From: Paenibacillus thalictri
GTDB taxonomy: Bacteria; Bacillota; Bacilli; Paenibacillales; NBRC-103111
Assembly: GCF_004307995.1 (NCBI RefSeq)
Contig: NZ_SIRE01000010.1
Location: forward strand, 62,001 to 126,000
Direction of reading: 5' to 3'
DNA length: 64,000 nucleotides
Shown here: piece by piece, positions 46,773 to 56,040 of the stretch
Layout of the letters: each line of letters opens with the position of its first letter
How positions within the stretch are numbered: the first letter of the stretch is position 1
Notes under the pieces: model-generated
The model's database searches: none
Seen by the model: the letters and a program-made list of their open reading frames with translations, nothing else
What the model was told of the DNA's origin: nothing
Translations under genes and position numbers: made by a program

Positions 46773-47818
46773 AGAAACGTCAGCTGGGCTCGTCCGGCTT
46801 GGAGGTCAGCGTGCTGGGTCTGGGGTGTTGGCAGTTCGGCGGAGGCAGCTACTGGGGGGAGCAGGACCAGAAGGACGTGGACGAGGTCGTACATCTGGCT
46901 TTGGAGCAAGGCATTAATTACTTCGATACGGCCGAAGTTTACAATGACGGAGACAGTGAAATCTCGCTTGGGAAGGCGCTAAAGGGAATTAGACATCAAG
47001 CGGTCATCGGCAGCAAAATCAGCACCGCCCACGTGCGTGCGGACGTCCTCAAGGCGCATTGCGAGGCGAGCCTCAAGCGGCTGCAAACCGACTACATCGA
47101 CTTGTACATGCTGCATTGGCCGATCAATCCGCTTGCCGTCAAGCATTTTACAAACGATCCCGAGATGATCGCCAGTCCTCCGAACGTGCAGGAGGTGTTT
47201 GAAACGCTGCGGACGCTCCAGCAGGAAGGAAAAATCCGCCATATCGGCATCAGCAATCACGGCGTCAAGCAGATGGAGGAGGTCGCTCATACCGGCGTTC
47301 CGGTAGTGGCCAACGAGTTGGCCTACAACCTGTTGTCGCGGGCCATTGAAGAGAAAGTGCTGCCGTTGTGCAGGGAACGCAACATCGGCATCATCGGCTA
47401 CATGCCGCTGCAGCAGGGACTGCTTGCCGGCAAGTTCGGCAGCCTGGACGAGATTCGTCCGCAGCAGGCGCGGACACGGCATTTTCATCACAGCCGGGGA
47501 GCCGGGACACGGCATGGCGAGGAAGGCGCAGAAGCTGAAATGATTCAAGCGCTGCGGGATATTAAGGCGCTTTCGGGCGAGCTTGGCGTGCATATGATTA
47601 CGTTGTCGCTGGCTTGGGCTATTGCCAATGAGGCGGTCACAACAACGATTGTCGGTTCCCGGAATGCGGCCCAGCTTCAGCTTAATGCGGCTGCGGCATC
47701 GTATGAGATCAGCCGCGAAACGATGGACAAATTAAACGAAATCACCGATCCGGTGCTGCGCAAATTGGGCGATAATCCCGATTATTACGAGAACAGAAAC
47801 AACAGCAGAGTGTTTTAA
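46769..47818 (+). CDS. Aldo/keto reductase
   Basis: The 349-residue protein has the AKR barrel, with GLGCWQFGGGSYWG at the N-terminus, the catalytic Asp and Tyr in YFDTAEVYNDGDSE, Lys in VIGSKIS, His in YMLHWPINP, and the cofactor-binding IVGSRNAAQLQLNAAA near the C-terminus. It probably reduces or oxidises a sugar with NADP(H). It overlaps the mutarotase gene by 4 bp, so both act on the same substrate line. A promoter-like region with the shared 13-mer follows. Confidence 0.9.
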   Translation: MKKRQLGSSGLEVSVLGLGCWQFGGGSYWGEQDQKDVDEVVHLALEQGINYFDTAEVYNDGDSEISLGKALKGIRHQAVIGSKISTAHVRADVLKAHCEASLKRLQTDYIDLYMLHWPINPLAVKHFTNDPEMIASPPNVQEVFETLRTLQQEGKIRHIGISNHGVKQMEEVAHTGVPVVANELAYNLLSRAIEEKVLPLCRERNIGIIGYMPLQQGLLAGKFGSLDEIRPQQARTRHFHHSRGAGTRHGEEGAEAEMIQALRDIKALSGELGVHMITLSLAWAIANEAVTTTIVGSRNAAQLQLNAAAASYEISRETMDKLNEITDPVLRKLGDNPDYYENRNNSRVF

Positions 47819-47939
47819 AAAACGGCAGCCAGATTAGTTTTAATAATGACATATGTCTCCGCCTCCGGTATGATTCTGCGTCGAAATTTATCGTATTTAG
47901 ATGAAATGATCCAGTTAAAAATATTTTTATAATTAAACT

Positions 47940-47981
47940 TAATTTAAATATTGACGTAAATGATTGAATTGAACTAAGATG
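47940..47981 (+). promoter_or_regulatory. Second promoter with the shared 13-mer operator
   Basis: TAATTTAAATATT (47940-47952) is identical to the copy at 46255 and runs into TTGACG (47951-47956). TAAGAT (47975-47980) lies 18 bp further on as a fair -10. The isomerase gene starts 73 bp downstream. Two identical 13-mers placed the same way relative to -35 elements suggest a common regulator. Confidence 0.5.
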
Positions 47982-48052
47982 ATATTAACTGAATGGAAGC
48001 GTTTACTATTATAGAAAATACCCATTTTTTGGTGAAAAGGATGTGCTTATTC

Positions 48053-48844
48053 ATGTCTGACCGCGATATATCGTTTTCCGTATTTACTAAGCCGTGGAAG
48101 TCGCCGTCGGTTTGGGATTTGTGCGTAATGGTGAAAGAGATGGGCTTTGACGGGGTTGAATTTCCGCTGCGTGACGGCTATCAGCTGGAGCCGGCCCAAG
48201 CCAGCCAGCTGCCTCAGCTCGTAAAGCAATTTGCCGATCACGGCCTTTCTATATTCAGCATCGCCAGCACTCCGGATGAACATGTATTTGCCGGCTGCGC
48301 GGAAGCCGGAATTCCGATGATCCGGATTATGCCGTCGATCAATCAAGAAGACGGCTACATGTTGTCCGAGCAAAAAGCGCGCCGCCACTTGGAATCGCTG
48401 CTGCCGCTATGCGAGAAATATGGTGTCAAGATCGGAAACCAGCAGCACTACGGCAACCATATCATCGACTCGATGGGCCTGCTGCATTTGCTGGACGGAC
48501 TTGACCCGGGCAAGGTCGGCGCGATCTGGGACACCGCGCACGATGCGCTGGCCGGACAGCAGCCGGAATACGGACTGGATATCGTGTGGCCGTACCTGTG
48601 CATGGTTAATTTTAAAAACGCCTATTACAAAAGAACAAGCGGTCCGGAAGCGGAGCAGGCCGAATGGAAACGTTACTTTACCTCGGGCAGGCAGGGACTT
48701 GCATCCTGGTCGCGGGCTGCGGCGTATTTGAACAAACGCAGCTACCAAGGCGTCATCTGCTTGACGGCCGAATACACAAACGAGCAGGAGACGGAACGAT
48801 TGATCCGTGAAGATATTCAATACGCCAAATCGTTGTTTGCGTGA
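48053..48844 (+). CDS. Sugar isomerase/epimerase family TIM-barrel protein
   Basis: The 263-residue protein is of the xylose-isomerase-like barrel family. VWDLCVMVKEMGFDGVEFPL, IRIMPSINQ, KIGNQQHYGNH, AIWDTAHDALAG and CMVNFKNAYYKR mark the strands with metal-binding residues. ATG 48053 is preferred; ATG 48041 is in frame but touches the AAAAGG site. An epimerase or isomerase working on the sugar made by the upstream reductase, or on the product of the next dehydrogenase, is likely. The substrate is not known. Confidence 0.85.
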   Translation: MSDRDISFSVFTKPWKSPSVWDLCVMVKEMGFDGVEFPLRDGYQLEPAQASQLPQLVKQFADHGLSIFSIASTPDEHVFAGCAEAGIPMIRIMPSINQEDGYMLSEQKARRHLESLLPLCEKYGVKIGNQQHYGNHIIDSMGLLHLLDGLDPGKVGAIWDTAHDALAGQQPEYGLDIVWPYLCMVNFKNAYYKRTSGPEAEQAEWKRYFTSGRQGLASWSRAAAYLNKRSYQGVICLTAEYTNEQETERLIREDIQYAKSLFA

Positions 48845-48945
48845 ATAGGGGCATAACCAAGCAAGCTTCAGAAAATTGAACAGAAACCTACATTTTGCGA
48901 ATGGAGCTTATTTTAGAAAGGCTCTTTTAGAGAGGGGATTTCACA

Positions 48946-49914
48946 ATGACTGAGAAAGTGAAAATAGCAATGATCGGCGCCGGAAGGATGGCCAATTCAG
49001 TACATTATCCGTCGCTGGCTTCCTTTGAGGATGTGGAGATTGCGGCGGTATGCGATCTTTCGCCGCAGGCGCTGCAGGCGACGGCCGATAAATACGGTAT
49101 TGCCGGGCGGTATTCCGATTACCGTCAAATGATCGAAGAAACGAAGCCCGATGCCGTTTATGCGGTCGGACAGCCGCACATTATGTTTGATATTTGGATG
49201 TGGTGCCTGCAGCGCGGAATCAACTTATGTATCGAGAAACCGCTGGGGATCACGATTCACCAGGCCCGTGCGCTTGCGTACACCGCTGAAAAAAACGGGT
49301 GCATCACACAGGTCAGCTTTCAGCGCCGCAGCTCGCCGATGGTTGTCAAACTGCGCGAGGAATGCCTCAAAAAAGGGCCGATTACCCACGCGGTGTGCCG
49401 CTTCTATAAATCGGAGATGGAGCCTTACCTCCACGCCCGCGACCGGATGATGGACGACACGGTGCATTCGATCGACACCGTACGCTGGATGTGCGGGGGA
49501 GAAGTGGTCAAAGTCGAAAGCACCACCAAGCGGGTCGGCGTGCCGGATATCAACTACATTTCGGCGACGATGCATTTTGACAACGGATCTACCGGTTATT
49601 TGATTAATAGCTGGTCCAGCGGCAGACGGATCTTCGAAGTGGAGATGCACGCACCCAATATTTGCGCCGAAGCCGAGCATGAGCGGAAGGGTTATTTGTA
49701 CGCCGACGGGGATACGGCCGGGATCGAATATGACGCACATGAAATATGCGGTGGCAGCGAGCTGTTCCAATACGGCGGGTTCCAAGCGAAAAATCGCGAG
49801 TTTATCGATGGTGTGAAAAACCGGACTTTACCGCCTTCTCATTTTGGCGATGCGCTGAAAACGATGGAAGTGGCTGAAATCATATTGGCGCAGGCGCTGC
49901 TCGCGGGAAAATAG
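48946..49914 (+). CDS. Gfo/Idh/MocA family oxidoreductase
   Basis: The 322-residue protein has the Rossmann motif IAMIGAGRMANSVHYPSL, the AVCDLSPQALQATADKYG strand, the family motif LCIEKPLGITIHQAR near residue 97, and a C-terminal domain with MMDDTVHSIDTVRWMCGG. It differs clearly from the 37798 paralogue and may act on a different sugar. ATG 48946 follows AGAGGGGATTTC. It lies just before the transporter genes in the cluster. Confidence 0.9.
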   Translation: MTEKVKIAMIGAGRMANSVHYPSLASFEDVEIAAVCDLSPQALQATADKYGIAGRYSDYRQMIEETKPDAVYAVGQPHIMFDIWMWCLQRGINLCIEKPLGITIHQARALAYTAEKNGCITQVSFQRRSSPMVVKLREECLKKGPITHAVCRFYKSEMEPYLHARDRMMDDTVHSIDTVRWMCGGEVVKVESTTKRVGVPDINYISATMHFDNGSTGYLINSWSSGRRIFEVEMHAPNICAEAEHERKGYLYADGDTAGIEYDAHEICGGSELFQYGGFQAKNREFIDGVKNRTLPPSHFGDALKTMEVAEIILAQALLAGK

Positions 49915-49948
49915 CTGCGGTGACCAGCAGTACGGGAGGTGTGGAAAT

Positions 49949-50914
49949 GTGGAAGCGGTAAGCGAGAAGCAATCGGCAAAAGCCGTGGCCGGCATCGGCA
50001 GTAAAAAGAAGCTGTTTCGCGACATGCTTCGGGTGTGGCAGTTGTATGCGCTGATGGCGCTGCCTTTTGCCTACATCATTATTTTTAAATATTTTCCTAT
50101 GTATGGAGCTCAGATCGCATTCCGGAACTTTGTGGCCAATAAAGGCATATGGGGCAGCCAGTGGGTCGGGTTATCGCAATTTATCCGGTTTTTCGAATCC
50201 TACGAGTTTTGGAATATTATGTGGAATACGATTGCGCTCAGCTTTTACCAGCTTGCGGCCGGCTTTCCGTTTCCCATTCTTCTGGCGTTAAGCCTCAACT
50301 ATGTGATGCATGAACAGTTTAAAAAATGGGTGCAAATGGTGACTTATGCTCCCCATTTTATATCGGTTGTCGTCATGGTCGGCATCATCATGCAGGCGCT
50401 TGATCCACGAATCGGGATCGTCAACGTGCTGTTAAAGGCGGTTGGTCTCGACGCCGTCAACTGGATGGGCGACGCCGACTATTTCCGCAGCATCTATGTC
50501 TGGTCGGGCGTCTGGCAGAACGTCGGCTTCAGCTGTATCATCTATCTGGCGGCGCTGGCCGGCATTGATCCGTCGCTTCACGAAGCGGCGGTCGTCGATG
50601 GAGCAAGCAAGATGCGCCGGATGTGGCACATCGATCTTCCCGGGATACTGCCGATCGCAGTCATCCTGCTGATTCTGGATGTTGGGCGTATGCTCGAAAT
50701 CGGTTTTGAAAAGTCTTTCCTCATGCAAAATCCGCTGAATCTCAGCACCTCAGAAATAATCGACACCTACGTATATAAGGTGGGGCTTGCATCCAATGTC
50801 GTTAACTTCTCGTATTCCTCCGCCATCGGTTTGTTTAAAAATTTCATTAATTTGATTTTGCTGGTTGTCGTTAACCGGATCGCCAAAAAACTCGGCCAGA
50901 GCAGCTTATGGTAA
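49949..50914 (+). CDS. LplB-type ABC transporter permease
   Basis: The 321-residue membrane protein has six hydrophobic segments and the EAA-type loop LHEAAVVDGASKMRRMWHID that contacts the ATPase. LALSLNYVMHEQFKKWVQMV and YAPHFISVVVMVGIIMQ are typical of the LplB/YtcP class of carbohydrate permeases. It works with LplC and the lipoprotein at 52059. The start is GTG 49949 with GGGAGG upstream. No ATP-binding protein is encoded here, so a shared MsmX-type ATPase is expected. Confidence 0.92.
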   Translation: MEAVSEKQSAKAVAGIGSKKKLFRDMLRVWQLYALMALPFAYIIIFKYFPMYGAQIAFRNFVANKGIWGSQWVGLSQFIRFFESYEFWNIMWNTIALSFYQLAAGFPFPILLALSLNYVMHEQFKKWVQMVTYAPHFISVVVMVGIIMQALDPRIGIVNVLLKAVGLDAVNWMGDADYFRSIYVWSGVWQNVGFSCIIYLAALAGIDPSLHEAAVVDGASKMRRMWHIDLPGILPIAVILLILDVGRMLEIGFEKSFLMQNPLNLSTSEIIDTYVYKVGLASNVVNFSYSSAIGLFKNFINLILLVVVNRIAKKLGQSSLW

Positions 50915-50929
50915 AGAGGAGGAGACGAT

Positions 50930-51823
50930 GTGCATAACAGCGTAAAAGAAGCAACCGGCGACCGGATATTCAATGTAGTCAATTACGCCGTGCTCAGCCT
51001 GTTTTTCATCACCGTGATGTATCCTCTTGTGTATATTGTGAGCGCTTCCTTCAGTTCGTCCGATGCGGTTATTTCGGGCAAAGTGTGGCTGTGGCCGGTT
51101 GACCCGGGGCTCAAGGGGTATAAGGCGGTTTTTGAATACAACGCTATCTGGATCGGCTTCGGGAACTCGCTGATTTACACGGTAGTCGGCACGGTCATCA
51201 ACGTCGTGCTGACGATTATTGCGGCGTATCCGTTGTCCCGCAAAGATTTTGTGTTCCGTGGCAGCATCATGTTTATCTTTGTGTTTACGATTATGTTTTC
51301 CGGCGGCATCATCCCGAACTATTTACTTGTCAAAAGCTTGGGTATGCTCGATACCCGTTGGGCGATGATTTTGCCTTCGGCGCTGAGCGTATTTAACGTC
51401 ATTATTACAAGGACGTATTTTCAAACCAACATTCCGCATGAAATGCTTGAGGCTGCGCAGGTGGACGGCTGCAGCGATTGGAAGTTCCTGACCCGCATAG
51501 TCATTCCTTTATCCGGTCCGATTGTTGCGGTCATTGCGCTGTTTTACGCGGTTGGTCATTGGAACTCTTATTTTAACGCATTGCTTTATTTGAAGGACCG
51601 CGGTTTATATCCGCTCCAACTTGTGCTGCGCAGCATTCTGGTGCAAAACCAGATCGACCCGAGTATGGTGGTAAGCGAAGAGGACCTGGTAGCGCGCCAG
51701 GGATTGGCCGATCTGCTGAAATATTCGCTGATTGTGGTTGCCACCGTCCCTGTGCTGATTATTTATCCGTTTGTGCAAAAGCATTTTGTCAAAGGGGTGA
51801 TGATTGGTTCGATAAAAGGGTAA
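50930..51823 (+). CDS. LplC-type ABC transporter permease
   Basis: The 297-residue protein has six hydrophobic segments and the EAA loop IPHEMLEAAQVDGCSDWKFL. VSASFSSSDAVISGKVWLWP near the N-terminus and the end IYPFVQKHFVKGVMIGSIKG are the LplC/YcjP class signature. The start is GTG 50930 behind AGGAGGAGACG; an ATG two bases earlier is out of frame. It pairs with the preceding permease as a heterodimer. The hairpin array between it and the binding-protein gene may set their ratio. Confidence 0.92.
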   Translation: MHNSVKEATGDRIFNVVNYAVLSLFFITVMYPLVYIVSASFSSSDAVISGKVWLWPVDPGLKGYKAVFEYNAIWIGFGNSLIYTVVGTVINVVLTIIAAYPLSRKDFVFRGSIMFIFVFTIMFSGGIIPNYLLVKSLGMLDTRWAMILPSALSVFNVIITRTYFQTNIPHEMLEAAQVDGCSDWKFLTRIVIPLSGPIVAVIALFYAVGHWNSYFNALLYLKDRGLYPLQLVLRSILVQNQIDPSMVVSEEDLVARQGLADLLKYSLIVVATVPVLIIYPFVQKHFVKGVMIGSIKG

Positions 51824-51871
51824 GGACGTTATGACGTTGCACATTGAAGGGGTTAGTAAACTTGCGCAGAA

Positions 51872-52042
51872 GGCTTTCCGCTGGAAAGCCCAAGAGATTG
51901 CGATGCCAGCTTTCCTACGGAAAGCCCGGTAGATGCTTACGATGCTAGTTTTCCTTCGGAAAACTTAGTAACGCTTACGATGCTGGCTTTCCTATCGGAA
52001 AGCCCGGTAATGCTTACGATGCCAGCTTTCCTACGGAAAGCT
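51872..52042 (+). repeat. Tandem hairpin repeats before the lplA-type gene
   Basis: Five hairpins start at 51872, 51908, 51947, 51985 and 52024, mostly 39 bp apart. Stems read GGCTTTCC/GGAAAGCC, AGCTTTCC/GGAAAGCC, AGTTTTCC/GGAAAACT and so on; the third stem carries matched changes on both arms, which keeps it paired. Spacers contain ATGCTTACGATG (ACGCTTACGATG in one). The last hairpin ends two bases before the AAGGAGG of the lplA-type gene. The spacer core TGCTTACGA and the 39-bp period are shared with the array before murB. Confidence 0.93.
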
Positions 52043-52058
52043 CTAAGGAGGTCCAATA

Positions 52059-53795
52059 ATGAAAAAGACCGCAATGACGCTGATTTCGGCGATGCTCGCC
52101 GCATCGCTGCTGCTGTCCGCCTGTTCGAAGGATGCTTCGGCTCCTACAGCGTCCCAGGCGCCGTCAGCGCCTTCGTCCACGACGCCATCGGCTCCGGCTT
52201 CGGCCGATGCCGGCAAAAAGGAAAGTGCCAATGCCGCCAAGGTCAATCCGCCGGGCAAGTTTCCGATCGTCAATGACAAGATCACGCTCAAAGTGTTTAT
52301 TGCAGGCAACGCGCTGGTTGAAAACTTTGATACAAACGGGTATACGAAATGGCTGGAGGACAAAACCAATATTCATGTGAAGTGGATAGTCGCCGATGTG
52401 AAGAACTATAAGGATCAGCTTAATCTTGCGCTGGCCAGCGGCGATCTGCCGGACGTTATTATGAACGCGGGCGTTTCTCCCGAGCAGCAGATGATATACG
52501 GCGATCAAGGAACGTTTGTGTCGTTTACCGATTTGATTGACAAATACGGCGATCTCACGAAAAAAATATTCCAGGAGATGCCGGAGGCTAGGGATGCCGT
52601 TACAGCGCCCGGCAACAAAATCTACAGCCTGCCTTATATCAACGACTGCTACCACTGCTCGCTTGACTACAAAATGTATGTATTTAAGCCTTGGCTCGAC
52701 AAGCTGGGGCTAAAGGAACCGACCACTACGGAAGAATTTTACGAGATGCTCAAGGCGTTTAAGGAAAAAGATCCGAACGGTAACGGCAAGGCGGACGAAA
52801 TTCCGCTCGTCGGCGGCATTTCCGCAAGCGGTCCTTCCAAATCGGCGATCGACGTATTTTTGATGAATTCATTTATTTACGACGACGGCGACAAGCGGAT
52901 GCTGGTTAAGGACGGCAAAATCGACGTGGTGTACAATAAGCCCGAGTGGAAAGAGGGCCTCAAGTATTTGAATCGTCTGTACAAAGACGGCTTGTTGTCC
53001 AAGGAGTCGTTTACGTTAGACAAGGACGGATTGAAGAAAATCGCGGAAAATCCCGATATCGCCATCGGCGGAGCGATTCCGGCGCATTCTCCATCCGACA
53101 TTACGATCGTCGAAGGCAAAAGCAACCGCTGGCTCGATTATCAGCCGATCGCGCCGGTGAAAGGGCCAAGCGGCTACCAGAAGTCGACATGGCTTGCGTA
53201 CGATAAGATTCGCGGCGGCCATTTCATCATGACCAGCGCCAACAAATACCCCGAGGCCACGATGAGATGGGCCGACGCGATGTACGATTTTGAAGCGAAC
53301 CTGTACTCCAATTTCGGTGTAAAGGGATCTTCATGGGAACCGGCAAAGCAGGGAGATCTCGGACGTGACGGCAATCCGGCGACATATCGGCTGCTCATCC
53401 CGTTTGGACGCGTGCAGAACGAATCCTGGGCACAGTTTGGTCTTAACTACCGGACCGACAAAGATTGGTATGCCGGTCAAGCGGTGTTGAAACAGCCGGA
53501 TAAAGAGAAGATGTATTACGATATCACCAAAAAGAACTATGAGCCGTATAAGCCGAAGCTGGAGGAGGTTGTGCCTCCGCTGTTCTTCCCGACATCGGAA
53601 TCGCAGCAGCTTGCCGAGCTCGATAAGACGATCAACGACTATTTTAAATCGATGACGGCCCGTTTTATAATCGGCGACGCCGATATCGAGAAGGAATGGA
53701 ACAATTATGTCGGCACGCTTGAAAAAATGAACCTGAAACGATATTTGGAAATTTACCAAAAAGCTTTGGACGCTAAGAAAACAGTGAAAAAATAA
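52059..53795 (+). CDS. LplA-type extracellular sugar-binding lipoprotein
   Basis: The 578-residue protein has a lipoprotein signal peptide (LISAMLAASLLLSACSKD, lipid-attachment Cys at residue 22), a Ser/Ala/Pro-rich linker, and a large family 1 solute-binding domain starting KITLKVFIAGNALVENFD, with KWLEDKTNIHVKWIVAD and LALASGDLPDVIMNAG. It is the substrate-capturing partner of the two permeases. ATG 52059 has TAAGGAGGTCC upstream. The size suits oligosaccharides or complex glycosides, as in LplA and YtcQ. LspA in this window would process it. Confidence 0.92.
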   Translation: MKKTAMTLISAMLAASLLLSACSKDASAPTASQAPSAPSSTTPSAPASADAGKKESANAAKVNPPGKFPIVNDKITLKVFIAGNALVENFDTNGYTKWLEDKTNIHVKWIVADVKNYKDQLNLALASGDLPDVIMNAGVSPEQQMIYGDQGTFVSFTDLIDKYGDLTKKIFQEMPEARDAVTAPGNKIYSLPYINDCYHCSLDYKMYVFKPWLDKLGLKEPTTTEEFYEMLKAFKEKDPNGNGKADEIPLVGGISASGPSKSAIDVFLMNSFIYDDGDKRMLVKDGKIDVVYNKPEWKEGLKYLNRLYKDGLLSKESFTLDKDGLKKIAENPDIAIGGAIPAHSPSDITIVEGKSNRWLDYQPIAPVKGPSGYQKSTWLAYDKIRGGHFIMTSANKYPEATMRWADAMYDFEANLYSNFGVKGSSWEPAKQGDLGRDGNPATYRLLIPFGRVQNESWAQFGLNYRTDKDWYAGQAVLKQPDKEKMYYDITKKNYEPYKPKLEEVVPPLFFPTSESQQLAELDKTINDYFKSMTARFIIGDADIEKEWNNYVGTLEKMNLKRYLEIYQKALDAKKTVKK

Positions 53796-53810
53796 CCTAA
53801 TGCAAGGAGC

Positions 53811-53840
53811 AGGGGCGGATGGTTTTCTCAGTCTGCCCCT
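53811..53840 (+). other. Hairpin after the lplA-type gene
   Basis: AGGGGCGGA (53811-53819) pairs with TCTGCCCCT (53832-53840), one mismatch, in the gap before the 2-hydroxyacid dehydrogenase gene. The tail ATTCCATTCT is only partly T-rich. It may attenuate or protect the binding-protein mRNA, a common feature after binding-protein genes. Confidence 0.55.
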
Positions 53841-53869
53841 ATTCCATTCTGCGAGGAAGGAATGGTAAT

Positions 53870-54871
53870 ATGATGAATAAGCTGTTAGTGCAAATTCCGC
53901 GGCATCTCGCTCCGGCATTTTTTGACGAACACACGCTTGCCGAATTGGCATCGCTTGGCGAGGTGGAGTGGAACCCGTTTGACCGTCCTTTTACCGAAGA
54001 GGAATTGATCTCCCGAATTCAAGGGGCCGATGCGCTGATCACATCCTGGAGATGCACTCCGGTTAGCGATGCGGTGCTGGATGCAGCCGGCAGGCTGCAA
54101 TTGGTCGCGCAAATGGCGGGATCGATCCGCCCCGTGTTTCCGACCTGGTCTGTCTACGACCGCAGTATCCGCGTGCTGAACAGCAATTATGCGATTGCCG
54201 TCTCGGTCAGCGAATCGGTGCTTGCGCTCATTTTGGCGCTGGGACACAAGATTATACCGGTCGACCGTGCCATGCGGGGCGGGCAAGTGCAGAAACATGA
54301 AGGGATGGAGTCGTATGAGCTGCGGGGCAAAACGGTCGGCCTGATCGGCCTTGGCATGGTGGCACGCGAGGTCATCAAGCTGCTGCAGCCGTTTGGGGGA
54401 GCGATATTGGTGTACGACCCGTTTGTTTCGGAAGAAGTTGCAGGCGAGCTTGGCGTGCATCTGCTTCCGCTCGACGAAGTGCTTTCCCGCTCGGACATTA
54501 TTTCCCTGCATGCACCGAAGGTGCCGGAAACGTATCGTATGATCGGTGCCGGGCAGCTGAAGCGGATCAAGGACGGGGCGCTGCTCATCAATACGGCCAG
54601 AGGCGATTTGATCGATGAGGAGGCACTGCTTGCCGAGCTTCGCCAAAACCGGTTTTATGCCGGATTGGACGTATTTGAAACGGAACCGCTTGCTGCGGAC
54701 AGCGAGTTCAGAAGGCTGGACAACGTAATAGCAAGGCCGCATCTGGCCGGTGTCAATGCGGATTCGCGCCGGCGCATCGGCAAACTCATGGTTCAGGATA
54801 TGAAGCGTCATTTTACGGGAGAGCCCGTGATGTTTGAGGTGAAGCGGGAACAACTCGCGATTATGACGTGA
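53870..54871 (+). CDS. D-isomer-specific 2-hydroxyacid dehydrogenase
   Basis: The 333-residue protein has the NAD-binding domain with KTVGLIGLGMVAREVIKLLQ (last Gly of the GxGxxG pattern is Ala), ISLHAPKVPETYRMIG, and the catalytic Arg in INTARGDLIDE, Glu in DVFETEPL and His in IARPHLAGVN. It should oxidise a D-2-hydroxy acid or reduce a 2-keto acid. ATG 53870 follows GAGGAAGGAA; the frame is open upstream through the lplA spacer. With the next gene it forms the acid-handling end of the cluster. Confidence 0.9.
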   Translation: MMNKLLVQIPRHLAPAFFDEHTLAELASLGEVEWNPFDRPFTEEELISRIQGADALITSWRCTPVSDAVLDAAGRLQLVAQMAGSIRPVFPTWSVYDRSIRVLNSNYAIAVSVSESVLALILALGHKIIPVDRAMRGGQVQKHEGMESYELRGKTVGLIGLGMVAREVIKLLQPFGGAILVYDPFVSEEVAGELGVHLLPLDEVLSRSDIISLHAPKVPETYRMIGAGQLKRIKDGALLINTARGDLIDEEALLAELRQNRFYAGLDVFETEPLAADSEFRRLDNVIARPHLAGVNADSRRRIGKLMVQDMKRHFTGEPVMFEVKREQLAIMT

Positions 54872-54904
54872 AGTCACTATTTTCACAGATAGGAGAATGG
54901 GTGG

Positions 54905-55963
54905 ATGAAGAAGTGGGACATTGCCGTTATCCCGGGGGATGGAATCGGCCGGGAAGTTGTGCCGGCGGCGGTACGGGTGCTGAATGCGGCTGCTGAGCTG
55001 CATGGCGGAATCAAGTTTGCTTACGAGGAATTTCCGTGGAGCTGTGATTATTATTTGCAGCATGGGGTGATGATGCCGGACAACGGTCTGGACATATTAA
55101 AAGGCTTTGATGCCATATTTTTGGGAGCGGTCGGCAATCCGGCCGTTGTTCCCGATCATGTATCGTTGTGGGGGCTGCTGATTAAAATCCGGCGGGAGTT
55201 TGAGCAGTCGATCAATGTCCGGCCGGCCAAGCTGCTGAAAGGTCTGGCTTCTCCCCTGAAACATCCCGGCGAATTTGATTTTATGGTCGTGCGCGAGAAC
55301 AGCGAAGGGGAGTACTCGGAAATCGGGGGAACAATTCACCGGGGCGACGACGAGGTGGCGATTCAAAGCGCGGTGTTTACGAGAAAAGGTACGGAACGCG
55401 CCATGGAATATGCCTTCCGGCTGGCCAAGCAAAGAAGCGGACGTGTAACAAGCGCGACCAAATCCAACGGCATCATTCATTCGATGCCGTTTTGGGACAA
55501 GGTATTTAAGGAGATTTCCGGACGTCATCCGGAAGTGGAGACCAACTCGGTGCACATCGATGCGCTCGCCGCTTTTTTTGTGATACGTCCCCATATATTC
55601 GATGTGATTGTAGCGAGCAATTTGTTCGGCGATATTTTGACCGATATCGGTGCGGCCATTATGGGCAGTATCGGGGTTGCGCCTGCGGCGAATATTAATC
55701 TGAACGGCAAGTTTCCTTCGATGTTTGAGCCGGTGCACGGCTCGGCCCCGGATATTGTGGGCAAAGGGATTGCTAATCCGATCGGACAAATATGGACGGC
55801 CAAGATGATGCTGGATCACCTTGGCGAGCTGGATACGGGCGCAGCGGTACTGGATGCGATTGAACGGGTATTGGAGTCGGGAGTGAAAACCCCCGATCTG
55901 GGCGGTACAAGTTCGACGGATGAAGTGACAGATGCGGTTATCCGGGTTTTGCGCGAAAAATAA
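54905..55963 (+). CDS. Beta-decarboxylating dehydrogenase, tartrate/D-malate type
   Basis: The 352-residue protein belongs to the isocitrate/isopropylmalate dehydrogenase family. IAVIPGDGIGREVVPAAVRV opens it; NVRPAKLL, VVRENSEGEYSEIGG and TSATKSNGI hold substrate arginines, the phosphorylation-site-like loop and the catalytic lysine; SNLFGDILTDIGAAIMGSIG binds the metal and HGSAPDIVGKGIANPIG the cofactor. DHVSLWGLLIKIRREFEQSI is the pattern of tartrate/D-malate dehydrogenases rather than LeuB. ATG 54905 follows AGGAG. A terminator ends the cluster. Confidence 0.85.
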   Translation: MKKWDIAVIPGDGIGREVVPAAVRVLNAAAELHGGIKFAYEEFPWSCDYYLQHGVMMPDNGLDILKGFDAIFLGAVGNPAVVPDHVSLWGLLIKIRREFEQSINVRPAKLLKGLASPLKHPGEFDFMVVRENSEGEYSEIGGTIHRGDDEVAIQSAVFTRKGTERAMEYAFRLAKQRSGRVTSATKSNGIIHSMPFWDKVFKEISGRHPEVETNSVHIDALAAFFVIRPHIFDVIVASNLFGDILTDIGAAIMGSIGVAPAANINLNGKFPSMFEPVHGSAPDIVGKGIANPIGQIWTAKMMLDHLGELDTGAAVLDAIERVLESGVKTPDLGGTSSTDEVTDAVIRVLREK

Positions 55964-55993
55964 GATGAACCGGAATCGCGGTTGCACAAGGGG

Positions 55994-56030
55994 AGCGGCG
56001 CTCAAGATGAGACTTGAGGCCGCTTTTTTT
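55994..56030 (+). terminator. Terminator of the sugar cluster
   Basis: AGCGGC and CTCAAG (one bulged G between them) pair with CTTGAG and GCCGCT, followed by seven T. It is 31 bp after the stop of the dehydrogenase gene. Confidence 0.93.
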
Positions 56031-56040
56031 GTGTTTTGGC

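Noticed and set aside
48035-48060. Earlier start codons for the isomerase gene (47993 and 48041)
   Set aside because: The first lacks a ribosome-binding site and the second touches the AAAAGG site; ATG 48053 gives a normal N-terminus.
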